DNA from: Zygnema cylindricum | Lineage: Eukaryota; Streptophyta; Zygnematophyceae; Zygnematales; Zygnemataceae | Reading direction: 5' to 3' | DNA: 27,500 bases | Assembly (NCBI GenBank): GCA_037447655.1 | Contig: JBBHKE010000441.1 | Location: 172,069 to 199,568, forward strand | In this document: positions 1-9,112 of the stretch, piece after piece | How positions within the stretch are numbered: position 1 is the first letter of the stretch | Layout: the number at the start of each line of letters is the position of its first letter | The notes under the pieces: model-generated | The model's input: only the letters and a program-made list of their open reading frames with translations | What the model was told of the DNA's origin: nothing | The model's database searches: none | Made by a program: the position numbers and the translations under genes

Positions 1-296
1 TAACCCTAAAAACGGTTCATAGTACAAGTCAGCGTGCCACGTCAGCATAACAGTCTTCCTTCAGGAAAAAAAAAAAACCTTCATTCTGCTCTCCACACAA
101 AAAACTATCGACACAGGCAAAAAAATACTAACAACAGGAACTTTTTTGACATACTTTAGCCTTAGTTTGGATCAAAACCAGAAAGAAAATGAATGTCTAC
201 AACAACTGAATGACTTCCTCTACCTCTCCCTCTCCCACTCTCCGTCCCTCTCTCCCCTTTCTCCCTCTCTCCCTCCCACTCCCTCTCCAACTCACT

Positions 297-340
297 CCCA
301 CAAAAGGCTCATCCACGAAAGAAAGCGAGGACCTCTTCTC
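297..340 (-). pseudogene. Truncated duplicate of LptB-like exon 6 tail and donor
   Basis: The minus strand encodes FVDEPFVG followed by GTGAGT, the same Walker B tail and donor as at 450-485. Exon 6 has FVDEPFAG at this point. The upstream half of exon 6 (ELARALA) is absent and is replaced by CT-rich sequence. No usable acceptor is obvious, so this is probably a dead copy rather than an alternative exon. Confidence 0.6.
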
Positions 341-449
341 CCTCTCCTTCTCTCCCCTCTTATTCCCGCTACCTCTCCCTCTCCCTCTCTCCCTCAATGA
401 CTATGAAACAAGAAAATGTGAAAAAAAAAAGGAAAAACAATTAACTCAC

Positions 450-527
450 TCCTGCAAAAGGCTCATCCACGAAAAGAATTCGGGGAGGACCTCCTCTCCA
501 ATTGGCTGCGAGAGCCCGAGCTAATTC
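450..527 (-). CDS. LptB-like gene exon 6: Walker B
   Basis: This exon has 26 codons between TTTCAG and GTGAGT. It encodes [20 protein letters not shown] followed by DEPFAG. D348 and catalytic E349 of Walker B are intact. The following exon should open with the D-loop (family form VDP) and was not found in positions 1-449. Confidence 0.93.
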
Positions 528-3500
528 CTGAAACCCCATAAAAATCCACCTTTAAAATATCACTTAAAAAAAACAAACACTCAGATACACACACAAACAC
601 ACAAAAACGCTTTTCTGTATTTTTGTTTATATCTGTAATTTCTCCGTAAGACACCTATCCCAATACGTCATTTCTGCTGTCAGAACCTTTAAAACAATGA
701 AACCTTTAAAAAAATAAACCAAAAAGAAGAAAAGAAGAAACCCCAAGAATTTTTTTTATGAGTAATTAGAAATCATTTGAAAAACTTTGTCGGATTATTG
801 CTTGCAAACTACTTAATCTACCTCTCTCTCAGTCGTACAAATTAATTTATAAAAAATCTCCATTTTCTCTTTTTTCATGCACCCATTAAATAAAATCATA
901 CCCGTTGTGCAACATAAGACCCGTTTAATGACATTCGCTTTTCAATTTTAGCGTTTATCCCATTGAATTGCACTCAACTTACTGTGCAGAGAGTATATGC
1001 AAAATGAAAACTGTAGAAAATCAGTTAAACTGAAGACATAACCAAAATCGGTGAAACTGAAAATGCAACAAAATCAGTTAAACTGACGCTCTAATAAGAC
1101 CAGTTAAACTGCAGCTGTAACCAAATCAGTAGAACTCTAGCCGTAACAAAAACCAGATACACTGACGCCGCAAAAAAATCAGTTAAAACTGAAGCTGTGA
1201 CATGCCGTAACAAAATCGGTTAACCTGAAGCTATAACATCAGTTAAACTGAATTCCAGAGGACAAGGTAGCATCTGTACCGCTCTGCGTCTCTCTCCTCC
1301 CGACAATGCCCTCCCTTTCGAGTCCGCCACCTTCTCCAATCGAAACTCATTCAGAAGCTCCTGCCACGTCAGTACCACGCCACATCAGCATAATGCAACT
1401 TCATCAGACTACCACGTCATCATAGTGCCACGTCAGCATCTTGCAATGCCAACATTCAGACCAAGTCAGCATCATCAACATCACGCGCCACATCAGCATC
1501 ACGCCACATCAGCATCACGCCACATCAGCATCATATCACATTAGCACCATGATACATCTGCATATGCAACGAATATCATGCCATGTAAACATTACAAAGC
1601 ATCAAGATTGTGCCATGTAAGCATATGGTGATTTCAGCATGCGCCACATCAGCATCATGCCACATCAGCACCAAGACATGTCAGCATTGTGCCATGCCGA
1701 CATATGCCATGTAAGTGCATGACATCAGCATCATGTCAGCATGGGACTGCCACGTCAGTCTGTGATAATGACATGTCAGCAAGCCGTCAGCTTTGTGGTA
1801 CAAAGGAACTGTCATAAGTGTGGTATGTGGGAGAAGAAAAGGGACGAGGGGGAGGGAGGGGAGGGGGAGAGGGAGGGAGACGGAGAGGCACCGGAATCAG
1901 TGTGGATTTTTGATTAGGGAAGGAGGGAGGGAGAGGGAGAGGGACCGGAAATAGTGGATATTGGATTAGCGAGGGAGGGAGAAGGAGAGGCACCGGAATT
2001 AGTGTGAATATTGGATTAGGGAGGGAGGGAGGGAGAGGGAGAGACACCAGAATTAGTGTGGATTTATTTAAATTCGCATTGCATTAGTAAGCACTCCCTA
2101 TTGTGCAGAGAAAATTGTGTAAGCATTTAGCTATTTTTTTTTTCGTTTTTTTGGGGGAGAGGGAGAGAAAGAGGGAGAGAAAATACAAACTTGAATTCTT
2201 GCTTCCTGATTTTCTCGGGGGACTCCCGTCTCTTGGAGAACGAGAAGAATGTTGTCTCTCACACTGAGGCCGCGAAAAATGCTGGATTCCTTTTGAGAGT
2301 TCATAAAAAAGAAACGGAAAAAAAAATCACGAAATGAAAAAAAAGTTAAGAAACGAAATAAAGGAAACTAAAGGATAAAAAAAAAAAAGTAAGAAAAAAC
2401 CCTTAAACAACCCAGAAAACTCCACATTACCTGAGGCAGATACCCAATTCCCAGTCTTGCCCTAAGCTCCAAAGGAAATTTTGTTATATCAAGATTCCCA
2501 AGTCGAACGTTTCCTTGTGAGGGCCTCTCTCTCCCCACTAGTAAACTGAAGGCCGTACTTTTTCCAGCCCCATTTGGACCCAAAAGCCCAACCTGTCAAA
2601 ACTTCTAATCCCGTTTAGCAAAAATAAAAACGCAACATAAAAAACAAAAACAAAAACAGAAAACGAGGTTGCGAGAAACGCCAAAAAATAAAGCAGGTTT
2701 TTTAGTGTTGTGTATCGCCAGGTTTTTGCCGATAATCAATATATTGTCACGATATATCGACACCGGTGTTATCGCCAATAAAAAACTGATAATATCGGTT
2801 TTTTATCGCGATAACACCGGTACCGATAACTATCGCCGATAATTGTACGGATCGTACTGCACAATTGTACAGTTGATTCCGTCGTACTGAACCGCCGTGA
2901 TTCCGCTACACAGATTACGTAACAGATTGTTACACGTGGCATGCCACACTATATACAGTGAAAAATACAATACAGTATATTATAAAGTACTATTATATAG
3001 CGTACTATATTTTTTCCACTTATCGCCGATAAGGAATTTGTTGGTCTCGGAGCGATATTTCGGGACCCCGACCGTTCGATAACCGATAACTATTGGTATC
3101 GGTGTTATCGCGATAAATTTCTTGCCGATACATAACACTAAGGTTTTTACATATATGAGGACAAAAGTCTAACTTCTCAGCTTACACTCCATTTAGCAAT
3201 AAGAAAAAAATAAAACTAAAACTAAAACTAAAACAAAAAACAAAAACCAAAAAAAAAAAACAAAAACGAAAACGAAAAAATAAAACAAGAACAAAAGACG
3301 AAACCGAAACGGAAACCAAAACCAAAACGAGAAAAACAAAAAACAAAAAAGAAAACGCAAACAAAAACAAATAAAAAACGGAAACAAAAACAAAATCAAA
3401 ATTAAAAAACAAAACAAACACAAACACAAAAACGAAAATGAAAACAAACAGAAACAAAGACAAAAATAAAAATAAAAAAACAAGGAAAAAGAAAAGAAGT

Positions 3501-5878
3501 AGCGAGAACACCACCAAAATACAAGTAAATTATACATGTTACAATAATTTTGTCAGTCATCATCACTTCACATTTTGGCAATCCTAAAAGGCTTACAAAA
3601 ATCCTTTTAAAAGTATTAAAATACTAATAATGCTTGAAGGATTACAGAATCACTTCCCACTCTGGAGTGAAAAAAGCAAAATCTGTCCAATACAAGGTAT
3701 ACTCAACTGAAATAGAAACAAGGGCAAAAAAGAAAATAAGATGTGCAAATAAATGATAGATTAGAACATATGCAAATAAATGACATAATATGCTTACCAC
3801 TTCCCCTGCATTCAAGTGGACTGTGACGTCATCCACCACGGTACGATCACCGTACTTTTTGAACGTACTATTGAGAGCTATGCGTTGAGGATGCTCTGAC
3901 AGAGCCTGGAAAGTACATCCAATAGATAAACATCCATCATATATAAAACACATCCAATACATGTAAAACTTCAAAAAGATATAAAACATCAAGTAGATGT
4001 AAAACATCAACGAGAAATAACACATCAAATAGATATAAAACGGCAAATAGGTACAAACATCAACTAGATATTAAACATCAAATAGATTAAAACATCAATC
4101 GATATAAAACATCAAATAGATATAAAACATTAACAAGAAATGAAACATCAAAACGTGTAAAACAACATAAAACATCAAATAAATATAAGCATCAATGAGG
4201 TAGAAAACATCAAATAGACATAAAACACCAAACAGATATAAGACAACAGAAAATTACAAAACTCGGTACATTTTAGGCTCTTTTAAAAATTCCAAAGCTT
4301 CCCAGTAGATGGATTTTTTTTTTAACGTGAGTTTTTGCAAGACATCATGACATTCTAATATAAGTCTTTAGTAAAGCGAAATTTCAGTCTTCTTAAACTC
4401 TGTCAAAGCCTATAAAGTCCTTAGCAGGTAGAAAATAAACAATCAGGGAGCTGCTGAAAATTTCTAGCGGTTTCTTCAGTTTTTTTTTGGGGCTTTTTGA
4501 AAGGCTGACGAAACATGAAATTTTGGAATTTTCTGAAAAAAGAAAGAGATAGAGAAAAAGTGGAAGATGCTCAGCTAAAGCTCGGAATTAGAAAATTTAG
4601 TGAAAAATTATTCAATGAAGATTTTTTTGTTTTTTTGTAAGGAATTTCAAAAACAATTCTGGATCGGATTAAGAGGGATTTCTGGCCGTTTCCTACATGT
4701 AAAGGCAGGGCAAAAACAAAGGAAACATGAAAGAGAAAGATACAGAGGTGGAAATGAAGAGAATGGGTGTGAGGGAGAGGGAGGAGGAGGGGGAAGGGGA
4801 GAGGGAGAGGGAGGTACAATGTCTTCGTCCGATATCTCGTCCATAATCCATGAAAGCCATTTTTCCCATAAAGTCCTTAGTAGGTAGAAAATAAACAATC
4901 AGGGAACTGTTGAAAATTTCTAACGGTTTCCTCAGTTTTTTTTCAGGGCTTTTTGAAAGGGTGATGAAACATGAAATTTTGAAATTTTTCTGAAAAATTA
5001 TGAAGATAAAGAAAAAATGGAAGATGCTCAACTAAAGCTTGAAATTAGAAAACGTAGTAAAAAAATATTCAATGAACTTTTTTCTTAAGGAATTTAAAAA
5101 ACAATTCCGGATCGGATTAAGACAGACTTCTTGTCGTTTTCTAAATGTACAGACGGAGGTAGAGGGGGTGGAGAGAGGAGAGAGAAGAGCGACCTGTGGA
5201 GATAGGGGAGGTGGGGCAAAGACAGAGGTAACATGAAAGAGAAAGATACAGAGCCGGAAATGAAGAGAATGGATGAAAGCAAGAGGGAGGGGGAGGGGGA
5301 GGAGGAGAGGGAGAGGGAGAGGGAGAGGGAGAGGGAGAGGGAAGTACAATGTCTTCGTCCGATATCTCGTCCATAATCCATGCAAGCCATTTTTCCCACC
5401 ATGGTGTCGAACTCTCAACGCTCTCCTCTCTCCCAACCGATACAGAACAACGGTGAAACTGTGACACAGAACGCCTTTTTCCGTTGCGAAATACGGAAAA
5501 CAAATGACAAGATTCTGAAAGTGACTCTGGCTGTGCGCATTGGAGAGGAGAAATATTTGCTGCCGACAATTTGCATCGTTTTGTCGTTGGCAAAAAAACT
5601 GTATTTGAGAGAAATTGTGTTTTTAAGGAAAAATTCGTACAAACCAAATGATGATAAAATGTTCTTTGACCAGATGGTAAACATGTGGAGGGTATCAAAT
5701 AGGGAAATTTGGAAGGAAATAGTAAATATGATGATGATTGAAATGTGGATTTAGAGGTAAAAAATGTTTTCTGTTTACAATTTGAAAATAAGTGAGAAGA
5801 GTGTGCGAAGGATTCTACAAGTGGAGGAGAGGGAGAAGAATTGAGTGTAGGAGGAGAAAAAGGAAGAAGAGAAACCAT
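450..5878 (-). CDS. LptB-type ABC transporter ATPase, probably plastid-targeted (3' end outside window)
   Basis: Six exons were joined by GT..AG borders, all phase 0: 5348-5878, 3798-3905, 2431-2592, 2191-2289, 1280-1360 and 450-527, giving 353 residues before the window's left side. Exon 1 (1-177) is Ser/Phe/Lys-rich with few acidic residues, like a plastid transit peptide. Visible motifs are Walker [10 protein letters not shown] (218-226), the Q-loop at Q267 in GIGYLPQ, the LptB-typical [10 protein letters not shown] directly after it, signature LSGGERRR (319-326) and Walker [11 protein letters not shown] (344-353). Still missing are the D-loop, the H-loop histidine and the C-terminus. LptB is the cytoplasmic ATPase of the LptB2FG lipopolysaccharide extractor in Gram-negative bacteria and cyanobacteria; the ELARALA stretch after the signature is closest to what I recall of cyanobacterial LptB. 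A role in plastid-envelope lipid transport is inference. That exon 1 joins exon 2 directly is also inferred. The ATG at 5876-5878 sits in AACCATGG, a good start context. Confidence 0.85.
1006..1256. repeat. Degenerate ~30-bp tandem repeat, AATCAGTTAAACTGAAGC type
   Basis: At least eight decayed copies of AAAATCAGTTAAACTGAAGC with variable linkers (GTAAC, GTGAC) lie in the intron between LptB-like exons 5 and 6. The core AGTTAAACT is nearly self-complementary. Confidence 0.85.
1280..1360 (-). CDS. LptB-like gene exon 5: ABC signature motif
   Basis: This exon has 27 codons encoding [20 protein letters not shown] followed by RRRA, with the ABC signature LSGGERRR. The acceptor is TGGCAG and the donor is GTACAG. 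The next exon continues in frame as ELARALA. Confidence 0.93.
1361..1790. repeat. Degenerate 14-20-bp array, GCCACRTCAGCATC type
   Basis: There are more than 15 imperfect copies of GCCAC(A/G)TCAGCAT between LptB-like exons 4 and 5. The first copy overlaps the splice acceptor of exon 5 (sense TGACGTGGCAG). A stray copy lies at 34-47. Confidence 0.88.
1835..2062. repeat. GGGAGGGAGAGG array, ~55-bp period
   Basis: Purine-rich sequence in four units, each with GAGAGGCACCGGAATTAGTG or a variant followed by GGATATTGGATTAG. The sense strand of the surrounding intron is therefore CT-rich. Confidence 0.8.
2191..2289 (-). CDS. LptB-like gene exon 4: [10 protein letters not shown] segment
   Basis: This exon has 33 codons and contains no start codon in frame. 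It begins [19 protein letters not shown], the LptB hallmark immediately after the Q-loop (E. coli has EASIFRRLSV). The acceptor is CAAAAG, the donor is GTTTGT, and it is phase 0 on both sides. Confidence 0.93.
2431..2592 (-). CDS. LptB-like gene exon 3: Walker A to Q-loop
   Basis: This exon has 54 codons bounded by TGACAG and GTAATG. It opens with [13 protein letters not shown] and ends with GIGYLPQ, so it spans Walker A to the Q-loop glutamine. Spacing and wording match LptB rather than the MlaF/TGD3 or LivF/LivG families. Confidence 0.95.
2695..3148. mobile_element. hAT-like non-autonomous element (MITE) with 8-bp target duplication
   Basis: The element is 2703-3140 (438 bp). The terminal inverted repeats are TAGTGTTGTGTATCGCCA (2703-2720) and the complement of 3123-3140, matching 16 of 18. 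AGGTTTTT occurs directly outside both ends (2695-2702 and 3141-3148), an exact 8-bp duplication as hAT transposases make. Subterminal regions carry repeated TATCGGT/GTTATCGCGATA motifs. No transposase is encoded. It lies in LptB-like intron 2. Confidence 0.85.
3195..3515. repeat. A-rich ACAAAA/ACTAAA low-complexity tract
   Basis: The plus strand is a nearly T-free run of AACAAAAAC, AACTAAAAC and AACGAAAAC units. Reading frames in it are artefacts made of Phe, Leu and Val. Part of LptB-like intron 2. Confidence 0.85.
3798..3905 (-). CDS. LptB-like gene exon 2: ATPase N-terminal beta strands
   Basis: This exon has 36 codons bounded by TTCCAG and GTAAGC. It encodes the segment [21 protein letters not shown], which matches the start of the LptB fold: an A-loop-type aromatic in KKYGDR, then the strand leading into Walker A. 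Confidence 0.9.
3930..4260. repeat. Degenerate ~20-bp array, AAACATCAAATAGATATAA type
   Basis: About 15 copies of ACATCAAATAGATATAAA with point changes and small indels lie just 5' of LptB-like exon 2 on the sense strand, inside intron 1. Confidence 0.85.
4400..5402. repeat. Tandem segmental duplication (~480 bp x2) in LptB-like intron 1
   Basis: Copy A is ~4400-4867 and copy B ~4868-5402. Both start with ATAAAGTCCTTAG and end with CCATTTTTCCCA. Shared anchors in the same order are CAATCAGGGA, GGCTTTTTGAAAG, GGAAGATGCTCA, GGATCGGATTAAGA and ACATGAAAGAGAAAGATACA. Copy B has an extra insert near 5155-5215 and a longer (GAGAGG)n run. Copy B includes the live exon 1 tail. Confidence 0.9.
4818..4869 (-). 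pseudogene. Duplicate of LptB-like exon 1 tail and donor
   Basis: The minus strand encodes [17 protein letters not shown] followed by GTACCT. It matches the end of exon 1 with one residue change (A to S). It lies in the left copy of a ~480-bp tandem duplication. An AG 5' of it (sense ACTAAG) could serve as acceptor, so a cassette exon cannot be excluded. Confidence 0.6.
5348..5878 (-). CDS. LptB-like gene exon 1: transit-peptide-like N-terminus
   Basis: The exon has 177 codons starting at [10 protein letters not shown]. The first ~125 residues are rich in Ser, Thr, Phe and Leu and poor in Asp/Glu, which is typical of plastid transit peptides. The end is a Trp/acidic helix-like tail, [18 protein letters not shown]. 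The donor GTACTT at 5346-5347 is weak. It is supported by phase-0 fit with exon 2, and because the reading beyond it becomes a (PS)n low-complexity run. A second copy of the tail lies at 4818-4869. I do not recognise the tail itself; the join to the ATPase exons rests on orientation and phase. Confidence 0.6.
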
Positions 5879-6405
5879 GGTTAGAATGTAGATAGAGTGG
5901 ATAAATCAGAGGATAATTTTTTTTTGAAGGACAATAAGGGTGAGGGGAAGGGAGGAGAGGGAAAGAAGAGGAGGAAGAGAGAGTTATTTCAAGAAAATTT
6001 GAAGATTAGTTTGACATCTCTATAAGATTAAATATTGGTAAAACACTCCTTTGCTATCATGTAAGATCTGTTTATGAGCAAATAAAAATCTGCATAATCG
6101 CTTTGCAGGAGAGATGGAAACACCGTTTTTTAAGTGAAGGCAAATAAACATGGAAGTAAATTTCCTTGGACAAGTTTACAAACCCTAAACAAGTTTGCAA
6201 ACCCTAAACTGCCGAACTTTGAAACTGGCGTTAAGTTTTAGTAACATTTGAAAGTACAGTTTTAGTAACATTTGAAAAGTAAAGTATATTTGAAAACACA
6301 TTAATTATTATTATTTGAAAAAAAGAAGTTCAGTGACATTTATGTCTTTGCCGTTTTGGTAAAAGATAACCACCGGTTCGTGACTTCTCACGGATCGAAT
6401 CCTCT
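5879..6405. other. Upstream region of the LptB-like gene, no gene seen
   Basis: Purine-rich near 5820-5990, the likely 5' leader on the minus strand. Positions 6170-6290 hold two short direct duplications: ACAAGTTTRCAAACCCTAAAC twice and AGTTTTAGTAACATTTGAAA twice. The AAACCCTAAA units resemble plant telomere repeats but occur only twice. Confidence 0.5.
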
Positions 6406-6856
6406 TGAGGCCAATTCTGTACGGAGGCGATGATGCAGAAATTTATTGTCATCTGAGTAATCACGAATTTAAGATGCTAAACACCATATTTGAGCCTCCA
6501 CAGGAATCGTACACTTTTCATGCTGTCTTACGTCTAGCCGTTGTACTATGGACCGTTATGGTATACCTGTATAAGCAACTGCCGTTATTCCACAGCATGG
6601 CATTGGCTGAAAGGCCGAAACATTTCATCTACCAGAGCCTGGGGTATGCAAAGCATAGAAATTGGAGTTTGCACGGACCACAGAGCCAGAATAGATGGAA
6701 GGTCACATCTAATTGACACGTCATATGATGATGCTTCGTTCCGTGAAGTTCGTGTATTCTGTAGCACTCCAGCCGTACGACAAATCAGATCTAGATCCGT
6801 GTAGCGTCGTTTATGTACGGCTGGTCCCAATGCATTTTTATATTTCAAATTTTCCT

Positions 6857-7073
6857 CCGATCGCCCTACCTGATATGGCACGCGTATACATGCTCCAATT
6901 CAGTCCGTTTTTATGTCGGTCAGCAAATTAATACAAGATTTACATGTGCGAAAGCGACCTTCGTGCCAATTCGACGTCCGATCAGCCTACCTTAAATGAT
7001 ACCCGTAAACATGCTCCAACTCAGCACATTTTTTGGTCGGTCGACGAATAATATTAGAAACTGACATGTGAGA
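6857..7073. repeat. Diverged ~120-bp direct duplication
   Basis: Copies at ~6857-6950 and ~6978-7073 share CCGATC.GCCTACCT, ACATGCTCCAA.TCAG, GTCGGTC and GACATGTGMGAAA/TACATGTGCGAAA anchors in order. No coding function is recognised. Positions 6405-6856 are less AT-rich but show no recognisable gene. Confidence 0.7.
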
Positions 7074-7149
7074 AATTGGGAATCATGTCGCTCTTGAATC
7101 CGATTCGCTGATCAGCAGTGAGAATATTTAAAGCACGAAGCATGTGAAT

Positions 7150-7476
7150 TCTGCACGGAAATTAAGTATGAGAGTTTTAGTTCCGCACGAAAATAAAGTA
7201 TGTAAGTTTTAATTCCGCACGGAAATGAAGCATCAAGTATGTAAGTTTTAATTCCGCACGGAAATGAAGTATCAAGTATGTAAGTTTTAATTCCGCACGG
7301 AAATGAAGTATCAAGTATGTAAGTTTTAATTCCGCACGGAAATGAAGTATCAAGTATGTAAGTTTTAATTCCGCACGGAAATGACGTATCAAGTATGTAA
7401 GTTTTAATTCCGCACGGAAATGAAGTATCAAGTATGTAAGTTTTAATTCCGCACGGAAATGAAAGTATGTAAGTTT
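7150..7476. repeat. 39-bp tandem array with TTCCGCACGGAA hairpin core
   Basis: The element TGTAAG recurs at 7201, 7240, 7279, 7318, 7357, 7396 and 7435, an exact 39-bp period. Units are almost identical (GAAGTATCAAGTATGTAAG then TTTTAATTCCGCACGGAAAT), with decayed units on both edges. 39 is a multiple of 3, so the minus strand stays open as a 13-residue repeat (GIKTYILDTSFPC), which I regard as incidental. There are no unique spacers, so it is not a CRISPR array. Confidence 0.95.
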
Positions 7477-7537
7477 GAACTCTTAACACATGCTTCCACC
7501 ATCCGCTCGTGTGAAGTTCAGTTGTTATGTGTACTTT

Positions 7538-7640
7538 ATAGTACTGTACTGTACTGTACTGTACTGTACTGTACTGTACTTTACTGTGCTGTACTGCACT
7601 GTACTTTACTGTACCGTACTGTACTGTACCGTACTGCAGT
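7538..7640. repeat. GTACT pentanucleotide microsatellite
   Basis: Roughly 20 copies of GTACT with scattered substitutions (TTACT, GCACT, ACCGT). The pentamer reads AGTAC on the other strand. Confidence 0.9.
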
Positions 7641-7775
7641 GGACAGGTCGTGAAATCCTAGGGTTATTGTCCAGAGATTAGGGTTACAACTAGATTGTCT
7701 GCAATTGTCCAACCAGATTGTCCTAAAATTAGGGTTAAAATTAGGTTTTTGAGTGAAATTCATTCATATCTACAG

Positions 7776-7807
7776 GAATGGATCTCCTTATCCTCTCAAA
7801 CAGTCTG
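7776..7807 (+). CDS. Candidate micro-exon of an unrecognised plus-strand gene
   Basis: A 32-nt segment is bounded by a strong acceptor (TATCTACAG) and donor (GTAAGTAAA), followed by a T-rich stretch as in the confirmed introns. It contains an ATG in a short frame, MDLLILSNSL. I do not recognise it and no partner exon is certain. Confidence 0.2.
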
Positions 7808-7954
7808 GTAAGTAAATTTCACTCTTTTTTCTCATTTTTTTTCTGCGTTTTTTTGTTGTTTTTTTTTTTTTTTCCCTGGAAGATCCACTGAAAGCTGTGC
7901 AGTTTTGCGGATCTGCCTTTCTTTGGTTTTGGATCTGTACTGATTTCAAATCTC

Positions 7955-8172
7955 CTACCTCCCTCCTACCTCCTCCTCACCCGCCCTCTCCGCCCTCTCT
8001 GCTCTCTCCTCTCTCTCCCTCTCCCTCCTCCCCCCTCCCTCGGTCCTCCTCCCTCGGTCCTCCTCCCTCGGTCCTCCTCCCTCGGTCCTCCTCCCTTGGT
8101 CCTCCTCCCTCATCCCTCCTCCCTCCTCCCTCCTCCTCCACCCTCCTCCCACCCTCCTCCCTCCTCTCCTGG
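7955..8172. repeat. CT-rich 14-bp array, CTCGGTCCTCCTCC type
   Basis: Five or six exact or near-exact 14-bp units (8039-8110) sit inside a longer CCTCCCTCCTCC tract. Proline/serine- or glycine/arginine-rich reading frames here are by-products. Confidence 0.9.
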
Positions 8173-8181
8173 TCACCATAA

Positions 8182-8904
8182 TGTTTGATTATTGGTCTTA
8201 TGGAATACTCACTCACTTTAGAGTGGTCAAATTTTAATACTTGTTTGACGTTGATTTTTCAATTATTACTGTTGATTGTTAAACCAAATTAATGTTGAAC
8301 TTTCGTCTACCAATTTTTTTGTTTTTTTGGTTTTGTTTTTGTTTTGTATTGTTTTGATTCATATGATTTTGTTTTTTTTTTTTTTTTAATTCCTGATGGT
8401 TCAAATCTTGTTCTACGAGTTTTTTAAGGAATCAAATGAAAACTAGATTCAACACACCTCAAACTATGGATGGATGGGAAATAGTGTGGAGAAAAAGTAG
8501 TGTTGATGAAAAAGTTGTACGATCTCCTCTCCTTTTTGCAAATTAAAAACCATTGCTTGCAAGGATACATAATTGAAGATTTATTGGAAAATTGGATGAG
8601 AAGGTACAAAGTAGTTTTACCAAAATCAATACATTACAAATCAAATGAGAATACTGTTCATGTTTTGAGTTTGCGTGCAAAACTAATTCTTATCGGGCAA
8701 AAAGGGAAAATTAGTCAATACACAAAATAAGGGCAAGATGCAATAACACTTATTTGGTCTCGACTTTTTTTGGGCCGAGAATCTTATTGTGTTAATAACA
8801 CTATTTAAAGGAGTAGACTACAATCCGTCATGTCTCCCTCCACTAAATTAGTAGTATACATTCTTCTTCCGTTTTTATACCAATAGTTCCTCCGCATTCA
8901 TAGA
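8182..8904. other. AT-rich region without a recognised gene
   Basis: T-rich runs at 8320-8390, then a 76-codon open stretch at 8500-8730 (plus) with no recognisable domain. GTGTTAATAACAC at 8789-8801 is a short palindrome related to motifs in the neighbouring foldback element. Confidence 0.4.
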
Positions 8905-8916
8905 GATGGGCAGTGT

Positions 8917-9112
8917 ACACTGCCCATCGCTATTAGTGTATAGGAATTATTAGTCTTAAAGCAAAATTATCATCAATAACACCAAGTTAAGGCAGGGAGA
9001 TGTGCGATTTAAGGCCACTCACTTAAACAGTGTTATTAACATTTCTGATTTCCGGCCAACAAAAAATTTCGACCAAATTAGTGTTGTCGACACTAATAGC
9101 GGTGGGCAGTGT
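8917..9112. mobile_element. Possible foldback/MITE remnant with 22-bp inverted repeats
   Basis: 8917-8938 (ACACTGCCCATCGCTATTAGTG) and 9091-9112 are inverted copies with one mismatch, spanning 196 bp. A perfect 24-nt palindrome, GATGGGCAGTGT plus its complement, is at 8905-8928. A third decayed copy of the ATGGGCARTGT motif is near 9262. No transposase or clear target duplication was found. Confidence 0.55.

Noticed and set aside
1-10. TAACCCTAAA at the window start as a telomere
   Set aside because: Only one unit; AAACCCTAAA also occurs singly near 6180-6210, so there is no telomeric array.
3182-3537. Two long minus-strand Phe/Leu/Val-rich open frames
   Set aside because: They are translations of an A-rich low-complexity tract inside an LptB-like intron.
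5141-5347. Proline/serine-rich extension of LptB-like exon 1
   Set aside because: It is a (CCCTCT)n tract and it interrupts the phase-0 fit with exon 2; a donor at 5346-5347 explains it better.
6405-6931. Overlapping 70-100-codon frames in a less AT-rich stretch
   Set aside because: They overlap on both strands without a recognisable domain or splice structure.
7112-7489. 125-codon repeat protein on the minus strand, and possible CRISPR
   Set aside because: The frame stays open only because the unit is 39 bp. The repeats are directly abutting with no spacers, in a eukaryotic genome.
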